The translations under genes and the position numbers were made by a program. Below, one piece after another: positions 1-7,550 of a stretch of 18,293 nt of DNA (within the stretch, counting starts at the first letter, position 1; each line of letters starts with the position of its first letter). Under the pieces are notes generated by a model. That model saw nothing but the letters and a program-made list of their open reading frames with translations. It made no database searches and had not been told where the DNA came from. Source of the stretch: Pseudomonadota bacterium. GTDB lineage: Bacteria > Pseudomonadota > Gammaproteobacteria > Pseudomonadales > UBA5518. The stretch is taken from NCBI GenBank assembly GCA_963204845.1, contig CAUJIL010000044.1:1-18293 (forward strand). The letters are read 5' to 3'.

Positions 1-1190
1 CCGCCGGCGTGGCGGTGGCGGTCACGGTCGGCGGACCGGGAGCGGCATTCTGGATGATCGTGGCCGCGTTGCTCGGCATGGCGACCAAGTTCTGCGAATG
101 CACGCTGGCCGTGAAGTTCCGTCACCGCCGTCCCGACGGCACGGTATCGGGCGGACCGATGTACTACCTCACACGCGGTATCGCGGCCGAATACCCGCGC
201 CTCGCGCCGCTGGGACGAGCGCTCGGCGTGCTGTTCGCGCTGTTTTGCCTGTTCGGCACCATCGGCTCGGGCAACTTCTTCCAGGTCAACCAGGCCTACC
301 AGCAGTTGTTGCTGATCACCGGCGGCGAGCACAGCGCGCTGGCCGGGCGTGCGTGGCTGTTCGGTGTGGCGATGGCGGTCGCCACCGGCCTGGTGGTGCT
401 CGGCGGCATCCGTCGCATCGCGCGCGTGACCGACAAGCTGGTGCCGTTGATGGTTCTCATCTACATGCTGGCCGCAATGGTGGTGCTCGGAACGAACCTG
501 CGCGCGATCCCGGATGCCTTCGGACTGATTATCAGCGGAGCTTTCAGCGCCGAGGGCGTGCAGGGTGGCGTGCTCGGCGTGATCCTGCAGGGATTCCGGC
601 GCGCGGCGTTCTCGAACGAGGCCGGCATCGGTTCGGCGCCGATCGCCCACGCCAGCGTGAAGACCGACGAACCGCTCACCGAGGGGCTGGTCGCGCTGTG
701 GGAGCCGTTCATCGACACCGTGATCATCTGCACCATGACCGCGCTGGTGATCACGGTCGCCGGCATCGGCACTCCGCTACCGGCGGTTGAAGGCGTGGCG
801 CTGACCTCGGCGGCCTTCGCGACCGTGATGCCGTGGTTTCCGTACGTGCTGGCGCTGGTCGTGCTGCTGTTCGCGTACTCGACCATGATCGCGTACTGCT
901 ATTACGGCACCAAGGCGGCCAACTACCTGTTCGGCGAAACCGCCACGGTGGACGTCTCGTACAAGCTGTTCTACCTGTCGATGACGGTGTTCGGCGTCAC
1001 CATGGACTTCTCGGGGCTGGTCGATTTCGCCGACGCGATCTACTTCCTGATGGCGGTGCCGAACATCATCGGCCTGTACCTGCTGGCGCCGGTCGTGAAG
1101 CGCGAGATGGATAGCTACTTCGCGCGCCTGGCGCGCGGCGAGATCGCCCACTCGCGCGAACCACCCGAGCATCTGCAGGGATCGCCCTGA
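1..1190 (+). CDS. AGCS-family amino acid:Na+ (alanine/glycine:cation) symporter, 5'-truncated by window start
   Basis: This is the C-terminal 395 residues of a sodium-coupled amino-acid carrier of the inner membrane (AGCS family, alanine or glycine uptake). The reading frame is open from base 3. The first visible residues, AGVAVAVTVGGPGAAFWM, match the family's conserved GNIAGVA...GGPGA.FWM segment, so roughly the first 90-100 residues are missing, and the GTG at position 9 is internal and not a start. A second family block, FSNEAGIGSAPIAHAS followed by a DT...CTMTAL helix, lies at 610-750. Many hydrophobic helices alternate with short polar loops, and the protein ends in a charged tail (REPPEHLQGSP). 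It is followed by a convergent gene 90 nt away. Substrate specificity cannot be told from sequence. The family call is secure. Confidence 0.93.
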   Translation, partial: AGVAVAVTVGGPGAAFWMIVAALLGMATKFCECTLAVKFRHRRPDGTVSGGPMYYLTRGIAAEYPRLAPLGRALGVLFALFCLFGTIGSGNFFQVNQAYQQLLLITGGEHSALAGRAWLFGVAMAVATGLVVLGGIRRIARVTDKLVPLMVLIYMLAAMVVLGTNLRAIPDAFGLIISGAFSAEGVQGGVLGVILQGFRRAAFSNEAGIGSAPIAHASVKTDEPLTEGLVALWEPFIDTVIICTMTALVITVAGIGTPLPAVEGVALTSAAFATVMPWFPYVLALVVLLFAYSTMIAYCYYGTKAANYLFGETATVDVSYKLFYLSMTVFGVTMDFSGLVDFADAIYFLMAVPNIIGLYLLAPVVKREMDSYFARLARGEIAHSREPPEHLQGSP

Positions 1191-1281
1191 ACGGAACCCT
1201 CATCCGGTGCGCCACCGCCGCCGCCTGCTCGCCGCTACCCTGTTCGCGTCGCTGCTGATCGCCGCCGGCACGCGCGGCCGC
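1191..1281. other. Short convergent intergenic stretch with a signal-peptide-like reading frame
   Basis: This lies between the stops of the symporter (+) and the YebC gene (-). I see no T-rich hairpin. On the plus strand a GTG at 1207 opens a frame reading RHRRRLLAATLFASLLIA, which has the basic and hydrophobic pattern of a signal peptide. It then runs antisense through the YebC gene with shadow-like composition, so I do not call a gene. Confidence 0.4.
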
Positions 1282-1983
1282 TCAGCCGGCGAGCGCGGCG
1301 TAGACGTTCTGCACGTCGTCGTCGGCGTCGAGCGCTTCGAGGAAGGCTTCCACCTCGGCGCGCGCCGCGGGTTCCAGCACGACCGGGTTGTTCGGCTTGT
1401 AGCCAAGCACGGCCGACTGCACCGCGAAACCGTGCTCGGGCAGCGCGCGGGCCACTGCGTCGAGGTCGGTGGGTTCGGTCAGGAACAGCCACAGCCCCTC
1501 GTCGGCGGGCTCCAGGTCCTGCGCACCGGCCTCGATCGCCGCTTCCTCGGGGTCGGCACCGGCGCGTTCGGCTCGTGCCTCGATCATGCCCAGATACTTG
1601 AAATCCCACGACACCGAGCCCGAGTTGCCGAGCTGGCCCTTGCGGAACAGCATGCGGACGCTCATCGCGGCACGGTTCTTGTTATCGGTGAGGCACTCGA
1701 CGATCACCGGCACCTGGTGCGGCGCGAAGCCTTCGTAGGTCACCAGTTCGTAGTGCACGGCCTCGTCGAGCAGCCCGGCGCCCTTCTTGATCGCGCGCTC
1801 GAGCGTCTCGCGCGGCATCGAAGCGCGTTTGGCCTGTTCGAGCGCCTTGCGCAACCGCGGGTTGGTGTCGGGATCGGCGCCGGTACGCGCCGAAACCATG
1901 ATTTCCTTCGCGAGTTTCGTGAAGATGCGACCTTTGGCCGCGGCCGCGTCGGCGCGCGGCTTGGCTTTCCACTGAGCACCCAT
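1282..1983 (-). CDS. YebC/PmpR-family DNA-binding regulator (TACO1-like)
   Basis: This 233-residue protein belongs to the YebC/PmpR/TACO1 family, cytoplasmic proteins described as transcriptional regulators. Some members are reported to relieve ribosome stalling on proline-rich stretches. Visible family features are the N-terminal basic block with KGRIFTKLAKEIMVSAR (18-33), the DPDTNPRLRKALEQAK segment (38-52), the ECLTDNKNR motif (96-104), GSVSWDF (122-128), LTEPTDL (168-174) and the acidic C-terminal DADDDVQNVY (219-228). The N-terminus reads MGAQWK rather than the MAGHSKW of E. coli YebC, the variant seen in pseudomonad-type paralogues. The ATG at 1983 was chosen because the family begins exactly there; 47 further upstream codons are open but unrelated. 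The Shine-Dalgarno is weak. A TATAAT lies about 30 nt upstream. Confidence 0.9.
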   Translation of the reverse strand: MGAQWKAKPRADAAAAKGRIFTKLAKEIMVSARTGADPDTNPRLRKALEQAKRASMPRETLERAIKKGAGLLDEAVHYELVTYEGFAPHQVPVIVECLTDNKNRAAMSVRMLFRKGQLGNSGSVSWDFKYLGMIEARAERAGADPEEAAIEAGAQDLEPADEGLWLFLTEPTDLDAVARALPEHGFAVQSAVLGYKPNNPVVLEPAARAEVEAFLEALDADDDVQNVYAALAG

Positions 1984-2014
1984 GAGTTCCGTTTCCGGCA
2001 GCAAGAACGCGCGG

Positions 2015-2020
2015 ATTATA
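2015..2020 (-). promoter_or_regulatory. Candidate -10 box for the YebC gene
   Basis: The minus strand reads a perfect TATAAT here, 31 nt before the ATG at 1983, which would give a leader of about 25 nt. The hexamer 16-18 bp upstream (around 2037-2044) is a poor -35 match, so an activator or a weak promoter is likely if it is real. It lies in the 79-nt gap after the helix-turn-helix gene. Confidence 0.45.
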
Positions 2021-2062
2021 GAGTCTGCGCTGCCGCCACGCACCGGGAACCTGCCGGCGGAC

Positions 2063-2374
2063 TCAGGGATCGACGAGTTCCCCGAGCAAACGCTCGAAGT
2101 GCGCCTCGATCCAGCGCGGATCATGGTCGCCCCAGTCGCGGATCACGTAGTGCCCGTGGCGGTTGCGCGGCCCGTCCTGCACGAAGTCACAGACGATGCC
2201 GATGTCGCCCAGATCGGCGATGCAGTCCTGCAGGGTACGCCGTGGCATCCCCGTGGCTGCGCCCAGCGAGTGCAGGTCGTGCCGCCCCCGCTCGATCAGC
2301 CAGGCGACGCACAGCTTGCGGCAATACGCCTTGCGTTGCCGGCCGGCAACCGTACCCGCCCGTGCACGATCCAT
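2063..2374 (-). CDS. Small helix-turn-helix (winged-helix-like) protein
   Basis: This 103-residue cytoplasmic protein has a probable DNA-binding helix-turn-helix. The segment LHSLGAATGMPRRTLQD (34-50) followed by CIADLGDIGIVCDF (51-64) has the spacing of a recognition helix plus the start of a wing. The C-terminal part, RHGHYVIRDWGDHDP (72-86), resembles a conserved tail of short uncharacterised regulators in pseudomonads as I remember them; I cannot name a family with certainty. The start ATG at 2374 is preceded by GGGAG about 10 nt upstream. It lies just upstream of the YebC gene on the same strand (79-nt gap) and may be co-transcribed with it, although the YebC gene appears to have its own -10. 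Targets are unknown. Codon use and composition match the neighbours. Confidence 0.7.
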   Translation of the reverse strand: MDRARAGTVAGRQRKAYCRKLCVAWLIERGRHDLHSLGAATGMPRRTLQDCIADLGDIGIVCDFVQDGPRNRHGHYVIRDWGDHDPRWIEAHFERLLGELVDP

Positions 2375-2520
2375 CGCACCGTCTCTCCCGCGTTGTCGCG
2401 CTCACCTTAGCAGACCTGCCCCCGTGAGCAGCAAGCCCCCGGGGTTGATGACCTGCGGATATACTTCAGTGGCACCATCGTACCGAAGATCGGCAGACCG
2501 CAACGAAGGAGCGCCACACC
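2375..2520. promoter_or_regulatory. Divergent promoter region between the HTH gene and the CMD-like gene
   Basis: This is 146 nt between divergent starts. On the plus strand TATACT (2460-2465) is a 5/6 match to a -10 box, but no good -35 lies 16-18 bp upstream. A perfect CCCCGGGG palindrome occurs around 2437-2444 and could be an operator or simply GC-rich chance. The Shine-Dalgarno AAGGAG for the plus-strand gene is at about 2505-2510. Confidence 0.35.
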
Positions 2521-3114
2521 ATGGCTCGCATCGCCTACCTGACGCCGGAGACGGCCCCTCCCGCGCTTGCCGGCCTGTTCAGCGACGGGGCGCCGGTGCA
2601 CATCGTCGGACTGCTCGGACACGCCGAGGCCAACGTCGCGCCGCTCAGCGCCTACATGGTCAGCCTGCTGAGCGCTCAGCAACTCGACGCGCGCCTGCGC
2701 GAACTGTGCATCCTGTACATCGCGCGCCTGTGCGACTGCGCCTACGAGTGGACCCAGCACGTGGCCATCGCGCGCACGCTCGGCGTGGCCGACGAGGAAA
2801 TCGCCCGGATACGGGACCTAGAGCGGCCGGAGACGGACTTCGACACACCGGTGGCCGAGGCGTTGGCGCTGTGCGCGCAGATGGTGCGCACCCACAGCGC
2901 CGAAGCGGACACGGTCGCCCGGCTGGAGCGGGTGCTGGGCAGCCGGCAACTGATGGAGTTGCTGCTGGCCGCCAATGCCTACATCGGGCTGGCGACGGTC
3001 ATGAACGCGTGCGCGATCGATCCGGAACCCGGCATGTCGCAGGACGCGGCGCGCCGGCTGGCCGACGGCACCATGGGTGCCGAGGTGCTGAAGGCCGCGC
3101 AACGCACCCCCTGA
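2521..3114 (+). CDS. Carboxymuconolactone decarboxylase-family (AhpD-like) protein
   Basis: This 197-residue protein has the all-helical CMD/AhpD fold. Members include gamma-carboxymuconolactone decarboxylases and AhpD-type peroxidase partners, and many have unknown substrates. The family core is ELCILYIARLCDCAYEWTQH (61-80), in which the usual general-acid and cysteine positions lie. Here the cysteines form C71-x-C73, followed by E76 and H80, rather than the C-x-x-C of AhpD. AhpD-style disulfide chemistry is therefore uncertain and the decarboxylase-like YEWxxH layout is the better match. The following helix, IARTLGVADEEIARIRD, is also typical. The ATG at 2521 has an AAGGAG Shine-Dalgarno about 10 nt upstream. 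The gene stands alone, with no protocatechuate-pathway partner next to it, so I do not assign a pathway. The neighbouring crotonase gene is convergent, with a 39-nt gap. Confidence 0.87.
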   Translation: MARIAYLTPETAPPALAGLFSDGAPVHIVGLLGHAEANVAPLSAYMVSLLSAQQLDARLRELCILYIARLCDCAYEWTQHVAIARTLGVADEEIARIRDLERPETDFDTPVAEALALCAQMVRTHSAEADTVARLERVLGSRQLMELLLAANAYIGLATVMNACAIDPEPGMSQDAARRLADGTMGAEVLKAAQRTP

Positions 3115-3153
3115 GCAGAACCCCCGAGCCAGGCGGGCCACCGCGCGCTGCGG

Positions 3154-3966
3154 TCAGAGACGGCTCCAGCGCGGCGGACGGCCTTCCTGGAAGGCCTTCA
3201 TCGACTCCTCCATGCAGCCGGTGAAACACCCCAGCACCTGGGTGCGGTTCTCGAGTTCCATGGCGTGGCGCAGGCTCGGCGCATCGACGTTCGCCCACAG
3301 GCCCTTCTTGGTCATCCACACGCCGTACTCGCTGTTCTCGCGGATCGCACGCGCGGTCTCCAGCGCGCTCTCGAGCAACATTTCCGGGGCGACGACCCGC
3401 GACACCAGCCCGATGCGGCTCGCCTCCTCCACGCCGAACACACGCCCGGTCAGCATCAGCTCCGCCGCCGCCGACGCGCCGACCAGCCGCGGCAGGAACC
3501 AGCTGGTGCCGACATCGCAGGCCGACAATCCGGTCTTGATGAACACGGCGCCGAAACGCGCCTTCTCGCTCGCGATGCGCACGTCGCTCGCCAGCGCGAT
3601 CGCGAATCCGCCGCCCACCGCCGCGCCGTTCACCGCCGCGATCACCGGCTTGTCGCACTCGTGGATCGACAGCATCAACTCCGCGAGATACTCCTGATAC
3701 TTGTACACGAAGCCGAGCTGCGTCATGCCTTCGGTGCCGGGGATCGCGCCAGGTTCGGAGGCTGCCTTGAGGTCCGCGCCGGCGCAGAAGCCCTTGCCTT
3801 CACCGGTGAGGATCACGACCCGCACGCGCCGGTCGCGGTTCAGTCCGCGCATGATCCCGTGCAACTCGCCGATCAGTTCCTCGTTCAGCGCGTTGAGCCG
3901 GTCGGGACGGTTCAGGCGTAGCTCCAGGATGTCTTCCTCGACCATGTTCTGCAGGATCATCGACAT
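3154..3966 (-). CDS. Enoyl-CoA hydratase/isomerase-family (crotonase) protein lacking the classical catalytic glutamates
   Basis: This 270-residue crotonase-fold acyl-CoA enzyme is expected to be cytoplasmic. Visible features are NRPDRLNALNEEL (19-31), the oxyanion-hole segments GKGFCAGADLK (57-67) and NGAAVGGGF (113-121), the SDVRIASEKARFGA block (127-140), and a typical end, FQEGRPPRWSRL. Aligned to rat mitochondrial crotonase by eye, the two catalytic glutamates (E144, E164) are replaced by A122 and F142. Simple hydration of enoyl-CoA is therefore doubtful, and an isomerase, hydrolase or lyase activity is possible. D151 in GLSACDVG is a candidate alternative acid/base. The ATG at 3966 was chosen because GGAG lies 9 nt upstream; the longer frame to 4053 adds a low-quality Arg/Ala-rich stretch, and the ATG at 3960 is an alternative. 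Family call secure, reaction unknown. Confidence 0.88.
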   Translation of the reverse strand: MSMILQNMVEEDILELRLNRPDRLNALNEELIGELHGIMRGLNRDRRVRVVILTGEGKGFCAGADLKAASEPGAIPGTEGMTQLGFVYKYQEYLAELMLSIHECDKPVIAAVNGAAVGGGFAIALASDVRIASEKARFGAVFIKTGLSACDVGTSWFLPRLVGASAAAELMLTGRVFGVEEASRIGLVSRVVAPEMLLESALETARAIRENSEYGVWMTKKGLWANVDAPSLRHAMELENRTQVLGCFTGCMEESMKAFQEGRPPRWSRL

Positions 3967-4218
3967 GTGCGTGTACTCCGTGGAATTCGTCGTCGCGACC
4001 GCGTCGGCGCGGTCCGCGCAGGGTGGCGACGCCGATCGTCGCCAGCACGGCATGATAGGAAGCGATCCAGGGCTTGCCGATGGCGATCGACGTCAATCGC
4101 CGATGACAATTACGCGCAGCTCAGGCGGGAAGTCACGAGTGGGCCGAGGCGGCAGCGAGTGCCGCCGGCCGGCGCCGCATTCGCGGCGACCGGCCAGCGG
4201 TTGTCGGAGTGGCGTCTA
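3967..4218. other. Intergenic region between the TonB operon end and the crotonase gene
   Basis: These 252 nt hold the 5' leader of the crotonase gene and the 3' end of the TonB-operon transcript, both on the minus strand. I see a strong GC hairpin (listed separately), a smaller inverted repeat (GGCGAT at 4082-4087 with ATCGCC at 4096-4101), and an imperfect minus-strand -10-like TATCAT at 4052-4057 without a clear -35. No convincing gene is present. Confidence 0.5.
4167..4195 (-). terminator. Strong GC hairpin after the TonB operon, possible terminator
   Basis: GGCCGGCGCCGC (4167-4178) pairs with 4183-4195 across an ATTC loop, giving 12 base pairs with one bulged A. It begins 24 nt past the stop of the last operon gene. 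There is no T-run on either side in the direction of transcription, so it is either a non-canonical terminator or an RNA-stabilising 3' stem. Confidence 0.4.
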
Positions 4219-5595
4219 TTAGCAGCGCTTCTTCAGATCTTCCGCAAGCAGCGCCTGGCTCTGTTCGTCGAGGATCTGCGTCACGCCGTTCGACAGCGCA
4301 CTCAGCCCCGAGTTGATGAACAGCAGCGGAATCGCGATGCCCAGACCGAGCACGGTTGCGATCATCGCCTGACCGATACCGTGGGCCATGAGTTTCGGAT
4401 CGCTGGAGCCCGATGACGTGATCGCGTGGAAGGTGATGATCATCCCGATCACCGTACCGACCAGACCGAGCAGCGGGCCGGCCGCCACGCACAGGCGCAG
4501 GAAGGACTGGAAACGCTGCAGCCGCGGCAACTCGCGCAGCACCGCCTCCGAGATCCGCAACTCCGCAACTTCCGGGCTGCAGATCGGCGCGCCATCGCCC
4601 CGGAACGCGAGCAGCACCCGCCCCAGCGGATTGTTCGGCCTGGGACTCGCCAGGTTGCGCAACTGCGCCATCACCGACATCCGGGTCAGGATCAGGTAGA
4701 CGTACTGGAATACCGACAGCAGCACGCCCAGCACGCCCACGAACACGATCACGTAGCCGACGACCTCGCCATGCTGGATCCGCTCTACTATGTTCGGACG
4801 CTCGGCGACCATCGCCAGCAGCGGACCGCGCGAGGGATCGACCACGGCCGGCACATGGCCGCCGGTGGCCGATTCCAGATCCTCGGCAATCCCGGTCCGC
4901 TTGCCGCCCAGCTGTCGCGGCAGCACATTCATCACGTTCGCCGCGGGGTCGTACGCCAGATACCTCCCGCCCGAGACCGCCGTGAACGGCCCCACGCGCA
5001 CGATCTGCGCCGGGGCCGGCTCGCCTTCCGGTTCGCGCACCAAGCCGGTGAAACGGGCAACCTTGCCGTTCTCGGTCATCTCGCGGTGCAACTCGAACCA
5101 CATGCGATTCAATTCGTCGAACGAGGGCAACGTCTTGGCCGCCGCGATGCGCCGCATCAGGTCCTCGCGGCTTTCCTCGCCTTCGGACTCCGGAAACTGC
5201 ACGGTCAGCAGCGACTGGTTCAGCACCGTTGCCGCGTCACCCGCGACCTGGCGCGTCACGCCGAACAGTTCCCCGAGATTGCCCTGGTACTGGTGCAGCA
5301 GCTCGCGCATCTCGGCGATACGCTGGTCGTTCACGTTCCACTCGGCGTCGAGCGCCTTGCTGCGCGCTTCGGCACGTGCCCGGCGCGCCACGGCGGTGCT
5401 TGCCGCCGCCTCCTGCTTCTGCAGTTCCTGGCGCTGCTCCGCTTCCCGGTCGCGCCAGATTTTCGCTTCCCGGTCGCGCATCTGCTGCGCCTGGCGCTGC
5501 AGCTCCGCCATCGATACAGCGGCATACGACTCGCGCGCCGGCAGCAGGGCGCAGACCGTCACCAGGGCGATGAGCAAACCACGAACGGCGATCAC
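4219..5595 (-). CDS. Long ExbB/TtpC-like MotA/TolQ/ExbB proton-channel protein, second copy
   Basis: This 458-residue inner-membrane protein comes from the TonB energising machinery. It has a signal peptide or N-terminal anchor (about 1-26), then a long periplasmic part with a charged coiled coil (about 28-105). A globular segment (about 110-275) follows, then TM1 (281-303), a cytoplasmic loop with NPLGRVLLAFRGD (322-334), TM2 (368-390) and TM3 (407-428). That layout matches TtpC of Vibrio TonB2 systems, not the roughly 240-residue ExbB. The threonines equivalent to E. coli ExbB T148 and T181 are kept (T381, T414), but the E176 position is Q409. It starts with GTG, which overlaps the upstream DUF3450 stop as GTGA, with AGGAGG 7 nt before it. 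It ends with a terminal cysteine (KKRC). It is a clear paralogue of the gene at 9535-10929. Confidence 0.9.
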   Translation of the reverse strand: MIAVRGLLIALVTVCALLPARESYAAVSMAELQRQAQQMRDREAKIWRDREAEQRQELQKQEAAASTAVARRARAEARSKALDAEWNVNDQRIAEMRELLHQYQGNLGELFGVTRQVAGDAATVLNQSLLTVQFPESEGEESREDLMRRIAAAKTLPSFDELNRMWFELHREMTENGKVARFTGLVREPEGEPAPAQIVRVGPFTAVSGGRYLAYDPAANVMNVLPRQLGGKRTGIAEDLESATGGHVPAVVDPSRGPLLAMVAERPNIVERIQHGEVVGYVIVFVGVLGVLLSVFQYVYLILTRMSVMAQLRNLASPRPNNPLGRVLLAFRGDGAPICSPEVAELRISEAVLRELPRLQRFQSFLRLCVAAGPLLGLVGTVIGMIITFHAITSSGSSDPKLMAHGIGQAMIATVLGLGIAIPLLFINSGLSALSNGVTQILDEQSQALLAEDLKKRC

Positions 5596-6302
5596 GAACT
5601 TACCTCCTTCGCTGCCTGCACCGGGACCTCGACCACGTCGGGAGCGAGTTCCTTGCGCGCGATCCGCAACGCCTTGGCAACCGCGGACTTGTAGTCATCG
5701 TCCGCCACCCACTCACCGCGCTGGGCATCCCAGTAGCCGGCTTCCTCACCATCGACAGTGCGGTACATCAGCGACACCCGGCCGATGCGCACGAACTCGG
5801 CTTCCCGCCCGTCGGGCAGCGTCGCCTTGTAGTCGGCCATCGTGCGACCGTAGTCGATCTCGATCTGGTAGGCCTCGAGCAACCGGCGGAAGCGCTCGGA
5901 CGGCGAGGCATTCTCGCTGCCCATCAGCTCACGGATCCGCTCGACGCGCGCCTTGCGATCGGACACCGGATCGACGAACGGCAGGTCCGTGGCAACGAAC
6001 TGCTCGAGCTTCTCGAACATGCGCTGCAGCAGGGCCGGAAATTCCGCCGCGGTCTGGTCCATGTCCGCGAGTTGCACCTGCAGCGCCTGCAGTTCCGATT
6101 CCTGCGAACCGAGCTGCCGCTCGACCAGCGCGTTGTGCGCCGCGATGCTTTCCGCGTCGGCGAGCAACCGCGCGTAGCGCGTCGCGGCGTCGTCCTGCGC
6201 GGAGGCAGCGCCACCACCGATACCCAACGCGAGCGCCAGCGCCAGCGGCGCCGTGCGCCGCAGCCGCTCCATAACCCGTACGTCACGCCTCAATATTGGC
6301 AT
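5592..6302 (-). CDS. DUF3450 family protein, second copy
   Basis: This 236-residue predicted periplasmic protein begins with a signal peptide (about 1-36; the hydrophobic run is APLALALALGIGGGAASA, ending in an AxA-type cleavage site). A coiled-coil-prone helical region follows (about 37-95, rich in Gln, Glu and Leu), then the DUF3450 core: LLEAYQIEIDYGRT (about 133-146) and VRIGRVSLMYRTVDG with GYWDA. The function of DUF3450 is not established; members recur beside TtpC-type TonB systems. The ATG at 6302 has GAGG close upstream; the ATG at 6272 is a possible alternative that would shorten the signal peptide. It lies 12 nt after the TPR gene and overlaps the following long ExbB by 4 nt. It is paralogous to the DUF3450 gene heading the operon but shorter, mainly in the coiled coil. 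Confidence 0.88.
   Translation of the reverse strand: MPILRRDVRVMERLRRTAPLALALALGIGGGAASAQDDAATRYARLLADAESIAAHNALVERQLGSQESELQALQVQLADMDQTAAEFPALLQRMFEKLEQFVATDLPFVDPVSDRKARVERIRELMGSENASPSERFRRLLEAYQIEIDYGRTMADYKATLPDGREAEFVRIGRVSLMYRTVDGEEAGYWDAQRGEWVADDDYKSAVAKALRIARKELAPDVVEVPVQAAKEVSS
5603..5608 (-). promoter_or_regulatory. Shine-Dalgarno fixing the GTG start of the second long ExbB
   Basis: The minus strand reads AGGAGG inside the last codons of the DUF3450 gene, exactly 7 nt before the GTG at 5595. This supports the non-ATG start and translational coupling through the GTGA overlap. Confidence 0.8.
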
Positions 6303-6314
6303 CAGTTCCTCGCC

Positions 6315-7547
6315 TCAACCGGCCTGCACCGCGATCAGCTGCAGATATCCGTCAGCCATCTTGCGATGTTTGTCGAAGTTGCGCGCGCGCGTGAAGGCAT
6401 CCTTCGCGCCCGCGTAGTTTTTCTGGTTGAACTGCGCGATGCCGAGCAGCAGGTGCGCGTTGCCGGTGTCCTTGAGACCACCCTTGCGCAGCCCGCTCTG
6501 CAGGGCGGTCGCGGCGCTGCCCCACTCGCTGCGCTGGATCTGCACCTCGCCGAGACGCACGAACAGGTCACCAGTGCCGGCCATCTCGGCGGCACGCTGC
6601 AGCGGGCCCACGGCCTTCGCGAACTCGCGCGCCGCAATCCAGCAGTTGGCCTGCTTCTCGAACAGCTTGAAGTCCGCCTTGACCAGCTTCTTCTGCATCG
6701 CCTCGTCGAGCGTCAGACCGCAACGGTACGGCGCGTCGTTGAACAGCTGCAGGTCGGCGAGCCGCCTTACGTCCGCATCGTCGGCCATGACGCCGCCGCT
6801 GTAGGCGAGCTGCGCGACCGCCAGTGATTTCGGATAATCCTCCATCTGGCCGTACACCGACGACAACTGCTGCCAGTAGGTCTTCTTGTCGGGAGCCATG
6901 TTGATCAGGCGCTTCAGCAGCGGCACGGCCTTGGCGTACTGGTCCTGCTGCAGGTACAGCGCGAGCACCAGCTGCACCCAGCTTTCCTGCGGCTTGTCGG
7001 TGAGGTCCACCGCCTTCTGCGCGGGCACGATCGCACGCTTGTAATCGTTCTGCTGGTAGTACGCGACCGCGAGCAGGTAGTACGCCGCCCCGTTCGGATC
7101 CTGCGCGGTGCGGAACCACTGCTCGAGCGCCGCGGCGCCCTCCTTCCACTTCTCCTGCGCGAGAAACATCTGCGCGATCTGGTAGCGCGTGTCCTGTACT
7201 TCCTTCTCGTTCAGGCCACCGGCGTCGATCGCGGCCTGCAGGTGCTTCTGCGCACCGCCGTAGTTGTCGCGCGAACTCTCGATGGTCGCCAGGATCTGCT
7301 CGGTGCGGCTGCGCTCGTAAGGGCTGAGCTGGTCGAGCTTCAGTTTGGCCACGGCCGCCTTCGCGCCGGCGTAGTTTTCCTTGTTCAGCGCCTCGATCGC
7401 CTCGGTCAGTATCTTGCCGGTGGCGGCGTCGATACCGGTGGGCGGAGGCGCCTTGTCGTCCTTCTTCTGCGCCGCGACGTTGCCGGCCAGCGCGAAGGCG
7501 ACCAGCAGCGAGGCGAATACGCGCAGCAGGAATCCGGTCTTCCGCAT
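6315..7547 (-). CDS. Tetratricopeptide-repeat protein of the TonB system
   Basis: This 410-residue exported protein has a signal peptide (residues 1-26, ending NVAA) followed by helical repeats of TPR character throughout. Recognisable units include LTEAIEALNKENYAGAKAAV, a YYLLAVAYYQQNDYKRAIVP unit, a YLQQDQYAKAVPLLKRLI unit, and near the C-terminus LLGIAQFNQKNYAGAKDAF. TPR arrays act as protein-protein scaffolds. In TonB2-type clusters a TPR protein usually follows tonB, and it is presumed periplasmic, but its exact role is not settled. The ATG at 7547 follows the tonB stop by 3 nt, with GGAG 9 nt upstream. The neighbouring downstream pair (DUF3450, long ExbB) begins 12 nt after its stop. 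I recognise no enzyme domain. Confidence 0.88.
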   Translation of the reverse strand: MRKTGFLLRVFASLLVAFALAGNVAAQKKDDKAPPPTGIDAATGKILTEAIEALNKENYAGAKAAVAKLKLDQLSPYERSRTEQILATIESSRDNYGGAQKHLQAAIDAGGLNEKEVQDTRYQIAQMFLAQEKWKEGAAALEQWFRTAQDPNGAAYYLLAVAYYQQNDYKRAIVPAQKAVDLTDKPQESWVQLVLALYLQQDQYAKAVPLLKRLINMAPDKKTYWQQLSSVYGQMEDYPKSLAVAQLAYSGGVMADDADVRRLADLQLFNDAPYRCGLTLDEAMQKKLVKADFKLFEKQANCWIAAREFAKAVGPLQRAAEMAGTGDLFVRLGEVQIQRSEWGSAATALQSGLRKGGLKDTGNAHLLLGIAQFNQKNYAGAKDAFTRARNFDKHRKMADGYLQLIAVQAG

Positions 7548-7550
7548 TGC

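Noticed and set aside
1207..2427. A 406-codon plus-strand frame across the YebC and HTH genes
   Set aside because: Only the first 20 or so residues look like protein; the rest mirrors the conserved YebC gene on the other strand. The leader itself is kept as a low-interest finding.
3800..4096. A 98-codon minus-strand frame upstream of and overlapping the crotonase gene (TTG start)
   Set aside because: The first 25 residues look vaguely protein-like, but the frame runs out of frame through the crotonase coding region with shadow composition and has no good Shine-Dalgarno.
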